This document shows, one piece after another, positions 10,055 through 19,400 of a stretch of DNA of 64,000 nt. The notes beneath the pieces were generated by a model, which saw only the letters and a program-made list of their open reading frames with translations, was not told the origin of the DNA and ran no database searches. Made by a program: the position numbers and the translations under genes. Positions within the stretch are counted from its first letter, which is position 1. Each line of letters opens with the position of its first letter. Where the stretch lies: positions 1-64,000 of the forward strand of contig NZ_CAAHFH010000002.1 in NCBI RefSeq assembly GCF_900890705.1. Reading direction: 5' to 3'. The stretch is from Pontiella sulfatireligans (GTDB taxonomy: Bacteria; Verrucomicrobiota; Kiritimatiellia; Kiritimatiellales; Pontiellaceae).

Positions 10055-10354
10055 TCAGCGACCTAAAGAAATCCGATACAGCCCGGCTTGTTCGACATTC
10101 ACCGCCCAAGCTCCCTCGCGAGCCTCTCCCACGCGACGAATCAATTGCTGATTCCATAGGGCGCAACGTTCTTCAAGCATCCAGTCGTGAGCCGTAGACG
10201 TCGCCTGATTATCTGCGACCTTGCCGAGAACAATTTCACAGTCATCGGCCAAACACCCCGGATTTTTCCGCATACAGATGAATGACCGCTGTGCCGACCG
10301 GTCTGCTGTGACCGCCACAGAAAGCGTCTTAGATTTTAATGAAATATTTTTCAT
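10055..10354 (-). pseudogene. Sulfatase C-terminal fragment, translationally coupled small ORF
   Basis: A 99-codon frame begins at an ATG that overlaps the stop of the upstream beta-helix gene (TAATG). Its second half (TAHDWMLE, WNQQLIR, GAWAVNVEQAGLYRISL) resembles the C-terminal domain of large arylsulfatases, where 'HDW ... PWNQ ... FWAVEV..AGTYRISLRRWP' is common. No sulfatase catalytic core precedes it, and the frame stops just before the expected RRWP segment. It is best read as the leftover of a deleted sulfatase gene in this operon. The match is from family memory, not a search. Confidence 0.5.
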
Positions 10355-13101
10355 TACCGCACCTCATTCAGTTGCAAGTCATCCAAATAAAAACGTCCCT
10401 GTCGGCCGTTCGCAATGATCCCGACCCAGCCTAACTTTTCAAATGCGCCGTCTTTGACCGGCAGGTCGTTGTATTCATTGCGTGATGCATCGGGCAGAAT
10501 TACTGCGACATTGTATGTTGCGGCGTTGCCTGCACCGCCGCCGAATGTCAATTCCAGCAATACCCACTCGCCGAATGGCACCGTGCAGAGTTTCTTCCCG
10601 CAGGCGACCAATGCTCCATTCGCCTGGATCCCAATATCTGCACCAATCAAATAGCCCGCCCCCATATGCGAACGTGTTTGCACGCTGATCAGCGCCGGAG
10701 ATGCGGGATCGTTCCAAATCTGCATCGACAACCGGTATCGCCCGGCAGTATAGGGGTTTGCAATCGTCATCATGGGAAAATAAGACGGAGCGTCAGCACC
10801 ATCCTGAAAGAGAACACTCTTTGACCCAGACGCCGCACGCGCATCACTGATCCGGACCGTACAATCGCCTTTCTCCGCCGGCATCCAGCAGGTCATCGGA
10901 TTCATCCCTGTATAATGATCCTCAAAATCATAATGGAATTCCTGCCATTCCGGATCAATGGTTTCAATGGGACGATACGTCAGCTGTGCCGGCAGCGAGG
11001 TCCATGCACTTCCTCCATACAGTCCTGCCTCAGAAAAATCATGAGGAATAAAACCGGATACCAGCGCCGCAGAACCGACTTTTAGGCGGAAGTCACGCCG
11101 ATCCGGATTCACAAACCCTGGATCGGCAACCAGAGAGTGAACATCCTGTCCGGTCGCCTGCAATTCCTTAAACGAGAAACTCCGGTTATCCTTGCTCCGC
11201 TCTGACATCTGCGGGAAAAAACGAACGTCCCCCGAAGCGGTAGAGTTCCAATATAAATTGCTGTCAAAGGCGGAGAGGGGTGTCATCAGGAGCCCCTGCG
11301 TCATCAGATCGTGCGAAAGATAAACAATGTTATGCTCAAACACGTTGGTCTTGTATTGATCCAGCGGAACAGAGTCCTTTGTGGCTTTAACCCGCGAAAT
11401 CCCAGTTTCACCGCAAAAGGCAAAAATATTGTTGCGGACGATATTCCGCTCCCCTTTGGCTTGGATACCAAAGCTGCTGATGTTGTAACAGAGATTGTTT
11501 TCAACAAGGATGTCCGAACTGCAGCCGTCGAGGTAAATTCCTTTTGAGTTGCAATGAGTCGGATGATGATACACATCATGAACCACATTCCCGCGGATCA
11601 CGGTTCCTTTCTGATAGTAACCGGCCGTATAAATTCCTCCTCCATCCGAAAGAACCCCCTGCATCAGATGATGCACGTGATTATTTTCGATCAGATTGTC
11701 ATGATGATACGTATTTCCTTCTCTCCGCCAGGTCCAGCCAACAGAAATTCCGGTATAGTCGAATTCGGAAATATCATTATGGGTGATCCGGCTCCCGGAT
11801 GCCATGCCGATAAAAATTCCGACTGCACCGTGAAATGTGTGATTCAAATGATGAATAAAGCAGTTGTCCACCGTGTTGCTGTACGACAGCATCGCATCGG
11901 GAGTTCCGTCCGGGACAAAGCCGGAGGCACCGATATAAACACCGCCGCCAGCCATATCGTGAATATGGCATTGGCGAACAATATTGTATTGGCAGCCTGC
12001 GCGCAAAACCATGGCATGTGCACCCGCCAGAGCGATCTCGCAATTCTCGAACCGGGTGTTCCGCAGCTTGCGCCCAAAAATGGGAGTGCTGTCCACTTTC
12101 GGAAAAGCCTGCTGATTGCGGTACCGATCCTTATCCAAGCGCCAATCGCTGTAACGGAACGACAGCCCCTCGAATGCAAGATGTTCGACATCCTCTAGCT
12201 CGAGCAGGCGCTGAGCGACCGGAACAATGACTTCCGCGTTAGCCATGGCCTCTCCCGGCAGGGGGCGGTAAAGCAACTCACCCGCCGCCTTGTCGAGATA
12301 CCACTCTCCAGGTGCATCGAAGGCCGCCTTGACGTTTTCGATAGAGTAACGCTCCTGCTGGTTGTCCCATTTACCAAACGGCCAGCCGGCAGGATTGCGC
12401 ATATATACAATGCCCTGAGAGGGATCGATGCGGTCAATCCAGTGCACCGAAACAAGCCACGAGTGGTAGGAAACCACAAGTGCATCGGCGAGATCCGGCC
12501 AGTTCTGAAAATCTCCATCGCGATAGCGAAATTCTTTATTATATCTCAGATCCTTTCTGTCCAATGCGCCAAAGTTTGCCACCGGACGCGCGGGCCCAAA
12601 GCTCTTCAAATAACCCCTGTTCGGCGTGCGGGCTCTTTGCCGCCGTTCGCCGTTAATAAAAAGCTGGTAAAACTCCCGTCCATTCCCCATGGATGCCGCC
12701 CAAACGCCCGGCTCTTTTTCCCGCCAGCCGGCAACATGGATGCCGCCGCTAATCATCGCTTTACCGGAATGTTCCGCCCGGTAAATGACGGGAGCCTCCG
12801 CCGTACCGCTGTCTTCAGGGCCGAAAATCACCGGCTCTGTAATCTCATAGACGCCATCGGCAAATTGTACAGTAAGCGACTCAGACCATGCGCCGCTCTG
12901 TTTCGCGGTACGGATACGGTTCCGCGCTCCGGTCAAACTCGCCAATGGTTCGGACTTTGAGCCGGTATTATTATCGTCCCCATTGGGAGAAACAAAAAGG
13001 GTCCGACTGTCGGAACTGACATTCGCCTGACACCATGAGCATAGCATCAACGCACCGACCACCCTCGCAAAACGATTTTCCATAAAACCAAATTTAATCA
13101 T
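10354..13101 (-). CDS. Secreted GH141-like beta-helix glycosidase
   Basis: This is a predicted exported beta-helix enzyme of 915 residues. The signal peptide is MENRFARVVGALMLCSWCQA. The core starts LFVSPNGDDNNTGSK and includes VQFADGVYEITEPVIFGPEDSG and APVIYRAEHSGKAMISGG, followed by FINGERRQRARTPNRGYL, all typical of GH141 (alpha-L-fucosidase/xylanase family). Parallel helix turns follow (NTVDNCFIHHL, GIYLDGCSSDILVENN). After about residue 690 a beta-sandwich, carbohydrate-binding-like domain ends with GRQGRFYLDDLQLNEV. ATG 13101 is preferred over GTG 13107 because the Shine-Dalgarno AGAGGAG (13107-13113) overlaps the GTG. The sulfatase fragment downstream is coupled by stop/start overlap. 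Confidence 0.8.
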   Translation of the reverse strand: MIKFGFMENRFARVVGALMLCSWCQANVSSDSRTLFVSPNGDDNNTGSKSEPLASLTGARNRIRTAKQSGAWSESLTVQFADGVYEITEPVIFGPEDSGTAEAPVIYRAEHSGKAMISGGIHVAGWREKEPGVWAASMGNGREFYQLFINGERRQRARTPNRGYLKSFGPARPVANFGALDRKDLRYNKEFRYRDGDFQNWPDLADALVVSYHSWLVSVHWIDRIDPSQGIVYMRNPAGWPFGKWDNQQERYSIENVKAAFDAPGEWYLDKAAGELLYRPLPGEAMANAEVIVPVAQRLLELEDVEHLAFEGLSFRYSDWRLDKDRYRNQQAFPKVDSTPIFGRKLRNTRFENCEIALAGAHAMVLRAGCQYNIVRQCHIHDMAGGGVYIGASGFVPDGTPDAMLSYSNTVDNCFIHHLNHTFHGAVGIFIGMASGSRITHNDISEFDYTGISVGWTWRREGNTYHHDNLIENNHVHHLMQGVLSDGGGIYTAGYYQKGTVIRGNVVHDVYHHPTHCNSKGIYLDGCSSDILVENNLCYNISSFGIQAKGERNIVRNNIFAFCGETGISRVKATKDSVPLDQYKTNVFEHNIVYLSHDLMTQGLLMTPLSAFDSNLYWNSTASGDVRFFPQMSERSKDNRSFSFKELQATGQDVHSLVADPGFVNPDRRDFRLKVGSAALVSGFIPHDFSEAGLYGGSAWTSLPAQLTYRPIETIDPEWQEFHYDFEDHYTGMNPMTCWMPAEKGDCTVRISDARAASGSKSVLFQDGADAPSYFPMMTIANPYTAGRYRLSMQIWNDPASPALISVQTRSHMGAGYLIGADIGIQANGALVACGKKLCTVPFGEWVLLELTFGGGAGNAATYNVAVILPDASRNEYNDLPVKDGAFEKLGWVGIIANGRQGRFYLDDLQLNEVR

Positions 13102-13145
13102 GGTCACTCCTCTAACGCGGCTGCGCAGCAGAACCGCAGTTTAAT

Positions 13146-13228
13146 AGGTTTACCAACGAATGAATGAAATCTACGAATGGGATGCCGAAAAAAGATTCGT
13201 AGGTTTTATAAATTCGCTGGTTAAACCT
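13146..13228. repeat. Imperfect palindrome, ~33 bp arms
   Basis: The arm at 13146-13178 (AGGTTTACCAACGAATGAAT...) is largely the reverse complement of 13195-13228 (...AATTCGCTGGTTAAACCT), with a short loop. It lies upstream of the GH141-like gene in a 427 bp gap (13108-13534) that otherwise holds only the terminator at 13381-13411. It could be a non-autonomous mobile element or a transcription-related hairpin. Confidence 0.6.
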
Positions 13229-13380
13229 GCTCCGTCGGAGCGGATTAAGGGTGGCTCGCTAAGGAACGCAAAATGGATAGAAGTGAGAATGGAAGGAACT
13301 AATATCCCATCGCATAATAGATGAGTCATTTCTGATCGCTCCAAACCAGCGCGGCTCCGCCTTCAAGTACATTCACTCCA

Positions 13381-13411
13381 TAAATAAAACTCCCCGCAGC
13401 AAGCTGCGGGG
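13381..13411 (-). terminator. Rho-independent terminator of the 13535-14734 gene
   Basis: A perfect GC stem CCCCGCAG-CAAG-CTGCGGGG at 13392-13411 is followed, reading the minus strand, by AGTTTTATTTA. It sits about 125 bp after the stop of the jelly-roll protein gene. Confidence 0.8.
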
Positions 13412-13534
13412 CATCTAATTTGTTCAAATTTCAATACGTTGCAATCAACGGGGCATTAAACCCAAGCCTACGCAATAAAATATTCCATTTCATCTGTCCG
13501 GAGACCCGGTTCCTGACCTCCGGACACAAGAACA

Positions 13535-14734
13535 TTATTTTTGATTGACCCGCAAGCGGATGAATCCCTGTTCAGCATCCATCGGAATGGCGTTGGTGAC
13601 CAGGTCGTAGCTCTCATCATACGCACCACTACTCATCACGCTGCCGGAATTTGTCCAACTGCCGCTAACGAGGTCATCATTGACTTCGACGATGTATTCA
13701 ACCTCATTGGTGTCAATGAGCATGAGATGTATGACGTTGTAATAGTTCGTACCGCCCAACGAGGAGGTGCCAAAAAAAGCGGTGCCCATGTCGTCCGGGT
13801 CGCTCGGGTTGCCCCCGAACGCATACTCCTCTAGGTTGTCCACATTGTCTTCGTCGGGGTCTTCACCCATTTCGCCCACGGAATGATCATCCGCCCACAA
13901 GTCATAGCCAAGAAGTATCTCTCCGTAATCTTCAACCGAAAAGTTGTCGAACATGGTCACCGGAGTCGTGCCCTCTACATAGTTGGCACTGGTTAGCTTG
14001 CCGACATAGAAGCCGGTTCGGGTCATGTTTGCGGGATCCGGCAGATCGGCCGCAGTTACGGTGCAAGAGTTGGACACTGCGGTCGACGTTTCAAGGTTCA
14101 CAACGCTCCACGTCAACTCGCTTACCGTCTTGTCATATTCAAAGGACATGCGAAACCAATCGTTCGTCCGGTCGTACCCGACCATGAAACTGTTTGTACT
14201 CAAAACCGCGTTGTTCGCGTAGGACCTCATCTGCATCATGCCTTTGTACGGATCAAGCCGCAGGCGGAAGCCGTCGGTCGCAACATCATCGCCGCTGGCC
14301 GTCTGAATCGGTATCCCCTTAAACTGATTACCCCAATACAAAATGGCGCAGGAGACGTCATTCGAATTCATAAGGGACTGGTTCGCATTGTTGAACTTTA
14401 CATCCACGGAAAAACGAACGACCCGAGAGGTTAAACTGGTATAGTCAACCCCGGCTTCGATCTGTGCATATGGGAATTTACCGCTCGCCGCCACCGTTTC
14501 CCCGTCGATTTCTCGGTAATTAATATAGCGATAGTCCGCCGCTCTCAACCAGTTGGTGGCGCTCTCAATCGAGCTGTACTGTATCGGCGTATTGTAAAGT
14601 TGCGCATTGAGTCTACGTTCTCCCAAGTCGAGATTATCCGAAACCAGCACCGCGCCAAAACAACTTACAGCGTTTGCAACGAACACCAGAGCGGTCGCCC
14701 GCAACCATGCTTCACCTTTCATTCTTTTATTCAT
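13535..14734 (-). CDS. Secreted jelly-roll-like protein with Asp-rich 'EYAFGGNP' C-terminal module
   Basis: This is an exported protein of about 399 residues with no catalytic family I can name. The signal peptide ends near FGA (ATALVFVANAVSCFGA). Residues ~30-260 look like a concanavalin/LamG-type beta-sandwich (RVVRFSVDVKFNNANQ, WFRMSFEYDKTVSELTW, MFDNFSVEDYG). The C-terminus carries a module found in several proteins of this window: an Asp-rich turn DPDEDNVDNLEEYAFGGNPSDPDD, then a short sandwich ending FIRLRVNQ. ATG 14734 is chosen over 14749 because AAGGAG precedes it at good spacing. It has its own terminator and lies behind the duplicated promoter block at 14771-14971. It may bind polysaccharide or anchor to the surface. 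Confidence 0.7.
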   Translation of the reverse strand: MNKRMKGEAWLRATALVFVANAVSCFGAVLVSDNLDLGERRLNAQLYNTPIQYSSIESATNWLRAADYRYINYREIDGETVAASGKFPYAQIEAGVDYTSLTSRVVRFSVDVKFNNANQSLMNSNDVSCAILYWGNQFKGIPIQTASGDDVATDGFRLRLDPYKGMMQMRSYANNAVLSTNSFMVGYDRTNDWFRMSFEYDKTVSELTWSVVNLETSTAVSNSCTVTAADLPDPANMTRTGFYVGKLTSANYVEGTTPVTMFDNFSVEDYGEILLGYDLWADDHSVGEMGEDPDEDNVDNLEEYAFGGNPSDPDDMGTAFFGTSSLGGTNYYNVIHLMLIDTNEVEYIVEVNDDLVSGSWTNSGSVMSSGAYDESYDLVTNAIPMDAEQGFIRLRVNQK

Positions 14735-14770
14735 ACTTCTCCTTATCATGAATTATATTTACCAACTTAC

Positions 14771-14971
14771 CTCGCGTTCACTTCTCATCTGCCCTGCCTC
14801 AGGAATGCATACTGAACACCACCCCGATCGGTAATTAATAGATCATATAACCTTCATATTAGAAATGGCTGATATTGATCTCTTGATGGACGATATTGCA
14901 CTGACAAGAAAAAAAGCGGCCCTGCAATTTTAGGCCGCGGGTTAAGTTGGTTCAGCGTGTGGCGCCATAAA
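14771..14971 (-). promoter_or_regulatory. Duplicated terminator-promoter block, copy 1
   Basis: About 200 bp here are repeated at 25150-25353 in the same orientation. The best-conserved part, about 14850-14900, includes AGAAATGGCTGATATTGATC and TCTTGATGGACGATATTG and is nearly identical in both. The block contains the terminator of the preceding gene and ends about 37 bp before the start of the next. It therefore most likely holds the promoter and an operator for the jelly-roll gene. The AraC regulator next door is a candidate to bind it. Confidence 0.7.
14908..14939 (-). terminator. Rho-independent terminator of the AraC-type regulator gene
   Basis: Reading the minus strand, GCGGCC pairs with GGCCGC (14916-14921 with 14933-14938) and is followed by a run of seven T residues. 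It lies about 85 bp past the stop of the regulator gene. A weaker version (GTGG/CCAC plus T-run) is present in the second copy of the block near 25290-25320. Confidence 0.85.
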
Positions 14972-15020
14972 AGGAAGGTTAAAACCGAGGCCACTATTCC
15001 TCAGTCTTTGAGAGAGAAAC

Positions 15021-15890
15021 CTAATCAGATGGCCGCACCGTTTTTTCATAGATCTCGGGACTAACCCCGAAGGTGCGCTTAAAGACTCGGGAAAAATGGT
15101 ATGGATCGGGAAAGCCGACGGCATCCGCGACCTGCTTAATCAACATGGTCGGGTTGGATAGCATCATGTCCGCAGCCCTCCTCATTTTTAGACGGACAAG
15201 CAACTTGTTCGGCGACTCCTCCCCATATTGTTTAAAAAGCCGGCACAGATATGTTTTGTCGAGATGGCAGTTTTGCGCAATCTGCTCAAGGCGCCATATG
15301 TCAGCGTAGTTCTGTTCGACATACTCGCGAACCCGCAAATATTTTTGCCACGCAGGAGAGCGCGATACCTTCTGCAAAACAGCCGACTCATCGACGTACA
15401 GAACGATCTGCTTTAATTGCAGAAGACAAATCTCGTGTCGATGACACCCCTCGTTACCGCCCATCCACAACAAGTTCCTAAACATGTTGTCGACGCGATA
15501 GGGATGCGTGACATGCAGCGGAGCTTTTGATATCCGGAGTGACTTGACTAGGTCAACCAACTTGTGGCCAGCAAAAACTACATAGTGCTTAATAAGAGGG
15601 TTGTCCGGATTGGAAATGATTTTATGAGGGATGCGCGGCCCGTAGAAAAAAATAGTTCCAGCATGCAACGGCTGTTCTTTTTCGTGCAGCATTAACGTCC
15701 CTTCCCCAGCCTCTATGTATTCAATCACATAGAATTTGAAGTCATTGCGCTCGACCCTATACTTCTCCCCGCAATGCTCGTAGCCGCCGCCGATCACCGT
15801 AGCCCCGCTGTCCTCTGGCGGAATCAAATTTATATCGTAATATTCCGCAATCCGATTGTCATAGTTGCACTCAAACGATTTTCTAGTCAT
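15021..15890 (-). CDS. AraC-family transcriptional regulator
   Basis: This is a 289-residue transcription factor. The N-terminal ~130 residues form a cupin-like sensing domain (YEHCGEKYRVERNDFKFYVIEYIEAGEGTL, with HAGTIFFYGPRIPHKI typical of AraC sugar sensors). The C-terminal ~100 residues hold two helix-turn-helix motifs: IWRLEQIAQNCHLDKTYLCRLFKQ and IKQVADAVGFPDPYHFSRVFKRTFGVSP, the AraC signature. GGGA lies 9 nt before the ATG. It is monocistronic, with a strong terminator. It sits between two enzyme clusters and next to the duplicated promoter block, so it probably activates nearby catabolic genes in response to a sugar. The ligand is unknown. Confidence 0.92.
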   Translation of the reverse strand: MTRKSFECNYDNRIAEYYDINLIPPEDSGATVIGGGYEHCGEKYRVERNDFKFYVIEYIEAGEGTLMLHEKEQPLHAGTIFFYGPRIPHKIISNPDNPLIKHYVVFAGHKLVDLVKSLRISKAPLHVTHPYRVDNMFRNLLWMGGNEGCHRHEICLLQLKQIVLYVDESAVLQKVSRSPAWQKYLRVREYVEQNYADIWRLEQIAQNCHLDKTYLCRLFKQYGEESPNKLLVRLKMRRAADMMLSNPTMLIKQVADAVGFPDPYHFSRVFKRTFGVSPEIYEKTVRPSD

Positions 15891-16062
15891 TCTCGTAGTC
15901 CCTTCCCCGCATGCCGTCTGTCAAAACCTTCCGACCACCTCGATCATTTAAGCCTGAATTCAAGGTCGCCTGTAAATAAAAATGCCCAATTTGAAAACTG
16001 GGTGCTTCATGCAAGAATGAACCGTTCTTCAATTCACCACAAACGAGTAAAGGAACAATAGC

Positions 16063-16140
16063 ATGGAGCAGAAGAAAGGCAACACCCCATCACGCAAGGG
16101 CAAGCACTTGAACAGGAACGAACGTATTATAATGGCTCTT
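16063..16140 (+). pseudogene. Possible N-terminal remnant of an IS30-type transposase
   Basis: A plus-strand frame starting at ATG 16063, preceded by AAAGGAACA, encodes MEQKKGNTPSRKGKHLNRNE and then runs into unrelated sequence. The 'RKGKHL..ERI' pattern is like the start of IS30-family transposases. Nothing of the catalytic domain follows. The call rests on about 25 residues and is weak. Confidence 0.35.
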
Positions 16141-16174
16141 CCGCCGAATCATTGGGCAATGCAGTTTCATTTCA

Positions 16175-16335
16175 CCGCAGATGGACACGGATGAGCGCGG
16201 ATATGGGGCGAATCCATAAAATGGCGGGCATTCTTGGCTCGGGATATCTTGATACGATAAATGCGGGCCTATTTAGATCGGGATGCATCTTTAATTTGCT
16301 TGTTTATCCGTGTCCATCTGCGTTCATCCGCGGTT
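16175..16335. repeat. Inverted repeat with 17 bp arms
   Basis: CGCAGATGGACACGGAT at 16176-16192 is the exact complement of ATCCGTGTCCATCTGCG at 16306-16322. Flanking bases (GAGCGCGGATA and TTCATCCGCGG) extend the similarity. It occupies the gap 15891-16425 between the regulator and the GH57/sulfatase ORF, which otherwise holds only the transposase-like remnant. Sequences of this kind recur in intergenic DNA of many environmental bacteria, as far as I recall. Confidence 0.65.
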
Positions 16336-16425
16336 ATGAATCCCGGTTGAAACCCATATATGCTACGGACGAAGCTTATTTGTTTTCATAGCTGCTCCCG
16401 ATTACTCCTGCAGATTAGCTCAAAA

Positions 16426-19400
16426 TCAGTTTTCTTCGCTGGATTTCGCGATGACTCCATCCGTAATCCGTTTTTCAGCCAGCCAGGCCCTGACCTGGCC
16501 GGCCATGGCGGTGGCCCGTTCCGGGTGTCGGGACAGCAAATTTCTCTTTTCATTGGGATCCGCATCGATGTTGAACAGCTCCACCGGAATCCCCTGTCGG
16601 GAAAGCATTTTCCATTTGCCGGACCGCACGACTTCGGTGGCGTAGGGCTTGGGTTTCGGATAGTGCCGCTGGATTTGTTTATATAAATCCAACTGCCAGA
16701 AAACCGTCCCGCGCTGCGCCCAGTCCGGAGCGGCCCCGCCGGTCATGTGCGGCAGCAGGCTCGTTCCATCCACCGACAGATCCCCGGGCAGCGCAACACC
16801 CGCCACTTCGCAGAGGGTCGGCAGTAGATCTATCGTGCTTCCAAACGCGTCGGTTTCGCGACCCGCGGGAATTTTCCCGGGCCAGCGGACGAACATCGGC
16901 ACGCGTGTTCCGCCATCGTGCAGGTCGGTTTTTCCGCCTTTCAGCTCGCCGATATTCCCTTCATACGCCGCTCCGTTGTCGCTGGTGAACAGCACCAGCG
17001 TGTTGGTGGCGAGGCCGAACTCATCAAGTTTGGCGAGGATCTGCCCCACCTTGGCATCCATGTGCCGCACCATGGAGCGGAAACAGTGCTGGTCTTCGCT
17101 AATGCCATCCGCCGCCGTTTCCGACCAATACGGTTCCGGTGCGGGCTCATAAGGCGCATGCGGAACCAGCCACCACAGGTTCAGGAAAAACGGCTTATTC
17201 GCCGCCGCGCATTCCTCGATCCTCTGAAGAGCGAAGTCCCCGTTGGCCTCGGTCAGATGTTTGGGATAATACGGATCATCGGCCCCGACCCGCTGATCAT
17301 TGCGCAACAGAACGGTGCCGCCCTTCCGGTAGATCGTCCGTCCCTTGCCCATTGCTGTGCGCAGGGGCTGCTGCTCGATCTGGGTTTGATAGGTTTCAAA
17401 GCCGTGCTGGCGCGGGCCGGGCTGATCGGTCAACCGACGACCGCTCTCGTCGACGTGCAACCCGCCCAAATGCCATTTTCCGACATGGATCGTCGTATAG
17501 CCGGCATCCCGCAGCACCTCGGCGACCGTGGTTGCGGCTTCTGGGAGGAAGCCGTCGATATCGTTGAAGTGGCGGGTAATATTGAACCGCAGCGGATAGC
17601 GCCCGGTCAGAACCGAGGCGCGCGTGGGTGTGCATACCGCCGAGGCCGAATAGAAATGGGTAAACGTTGTTCCCTGCTTCGCCAGCCGGTCGAGATTCGG
17701 CGTTTGGACGGCGGTGCCGCCAAAGCAGGATAAGTCGCGATACCCTAAATCATCCGCCAGCATCAATAGGATATTCGGCTGCGCTTCCGGAGAGGCGGCA
17801 AGCCCCATCTGAACCGAAAGGAAGCCGAGTGCCACCAGCGATAGTATTCGTTTTTTCATGTTGGTTACGCCACTCCAACCAGCTCGCTGGCAGACGGTTT
17901 CCGGTGCGCTACTCTGGACATCGACCGGCGCTTCGGCCTTTTCAATGACGATGCCGCCGACCAAACGGCGGGCTTCAACCATCGCATCGGCACGAACCAT
18001 GTATTCGCCCGCATCGAGGGTTTTCCGGCCACGCACCGACTCTTTTTCAATCGCCACAGCCAGCAGACGTTCCGCCAGCACTGCATCGGCTTTCTCCGCT
18101 TCCGTGCCGCCTGCCTGTAGTTTTTTGGCTTTCTTCAGAATCAGCCGACTCTGCATATCAACCACCTCACCAAGCGTTTCCGCAGCATCGGAGTCGAGAC
18201 CTTCAAAATCCACGCCGCCGACCAGATGGTGTGCGGTGAGCAGATTTTCGTAGCAGTAGGCATAGTTGAACGGGTGGATGATGTGCGGCGCATGCGGCAG
18301 CGTGGGCGGCCACTGGCCATCGGAGTTGTAGCTGTTAGTGAGATGATACCAAATGCGTTCGGAGACCAATACCGGCAGATCGGCTTCGATCAAATTGAGT
18401 TTTTCGCGGATCAAATCCTGCCACGGGCGGAGCATGCGAGCCATCGGGGTTGAGGCCCAGGTGCTGGCGCGCGCGCCGTGCCATGCGGCATCGTCGTCCC
18501 AGGTGATCGGCTGCGTGTTCGGCGCTAATTTGCAGGCTTCGGCAAACGTGATGAATTCGCCACGCTCCTTCACGGCCGTGACCAGCGCGATGAGTTTTTC
18601 CTGCGCGTCCGGCACCTTTTCAAATACGCGATCGGGCTCATTTTGGTATTTGAGCCGGAACCAGCCGTTGGTTCCAATGTATTCCGCATCGTCAGCAAAA
18701 ATCACAAGCGCACCTTCGCCCTGTCCCTCCCGGTCGCCGCTGTAGCGATCGATGGTTTTCAGATAGTCTTCGTGGGAATAGCCTTCCATACCCATGAAAT
18801 AGCGGACCGCATACTGGCAAACACGGTCGGAGCGCAGAAACACCCGTAGCTCATCCTCCCCTAAATCGTGAACATGATTAAAGGGATAATGCAACGCATA
18901 GTCGTCCGCAGGCAGGTCGTATTTGAAATCGAAATTATAGAAGTTTTTCTCTTTGGTGGCTTCTTTCGCATAAATCTCCGGACGCTGCGGACCGCCGTTC
19001 GGACCGTTTTCGCAACGGCTGTAGGATTCAAAGTCGCCGGCGAGATATTTGTAGCCTGCATTTTTGATCATGCGGGGAACATAATCACGCCAACCGCATT
19101 CCGGATTCCAGAAACTTACCGGTCGCATGCCCAGCACTTCATCATAGATCCGATGCGAAAATTCCAGCGACCATGCACAGTCTTTTTCAGGAAAGTTCGG
19201 CAGCATCGGATGCGCGTACGGTGAACCCATGAATTCACAGGAGCCGTCCGCGATGGCTGCTTTCAGCTTTTCCACCACAGCGGGCGCATATTTCTCCATC
19301 ATCTCAACCGTGTATCCGCTCGCCTCAAACACATACTTTGTGCCCGGGAACTGTTTCCGCATCGTGTCGATAGTCATTTCGTACGCTTCGCGGATAACAA

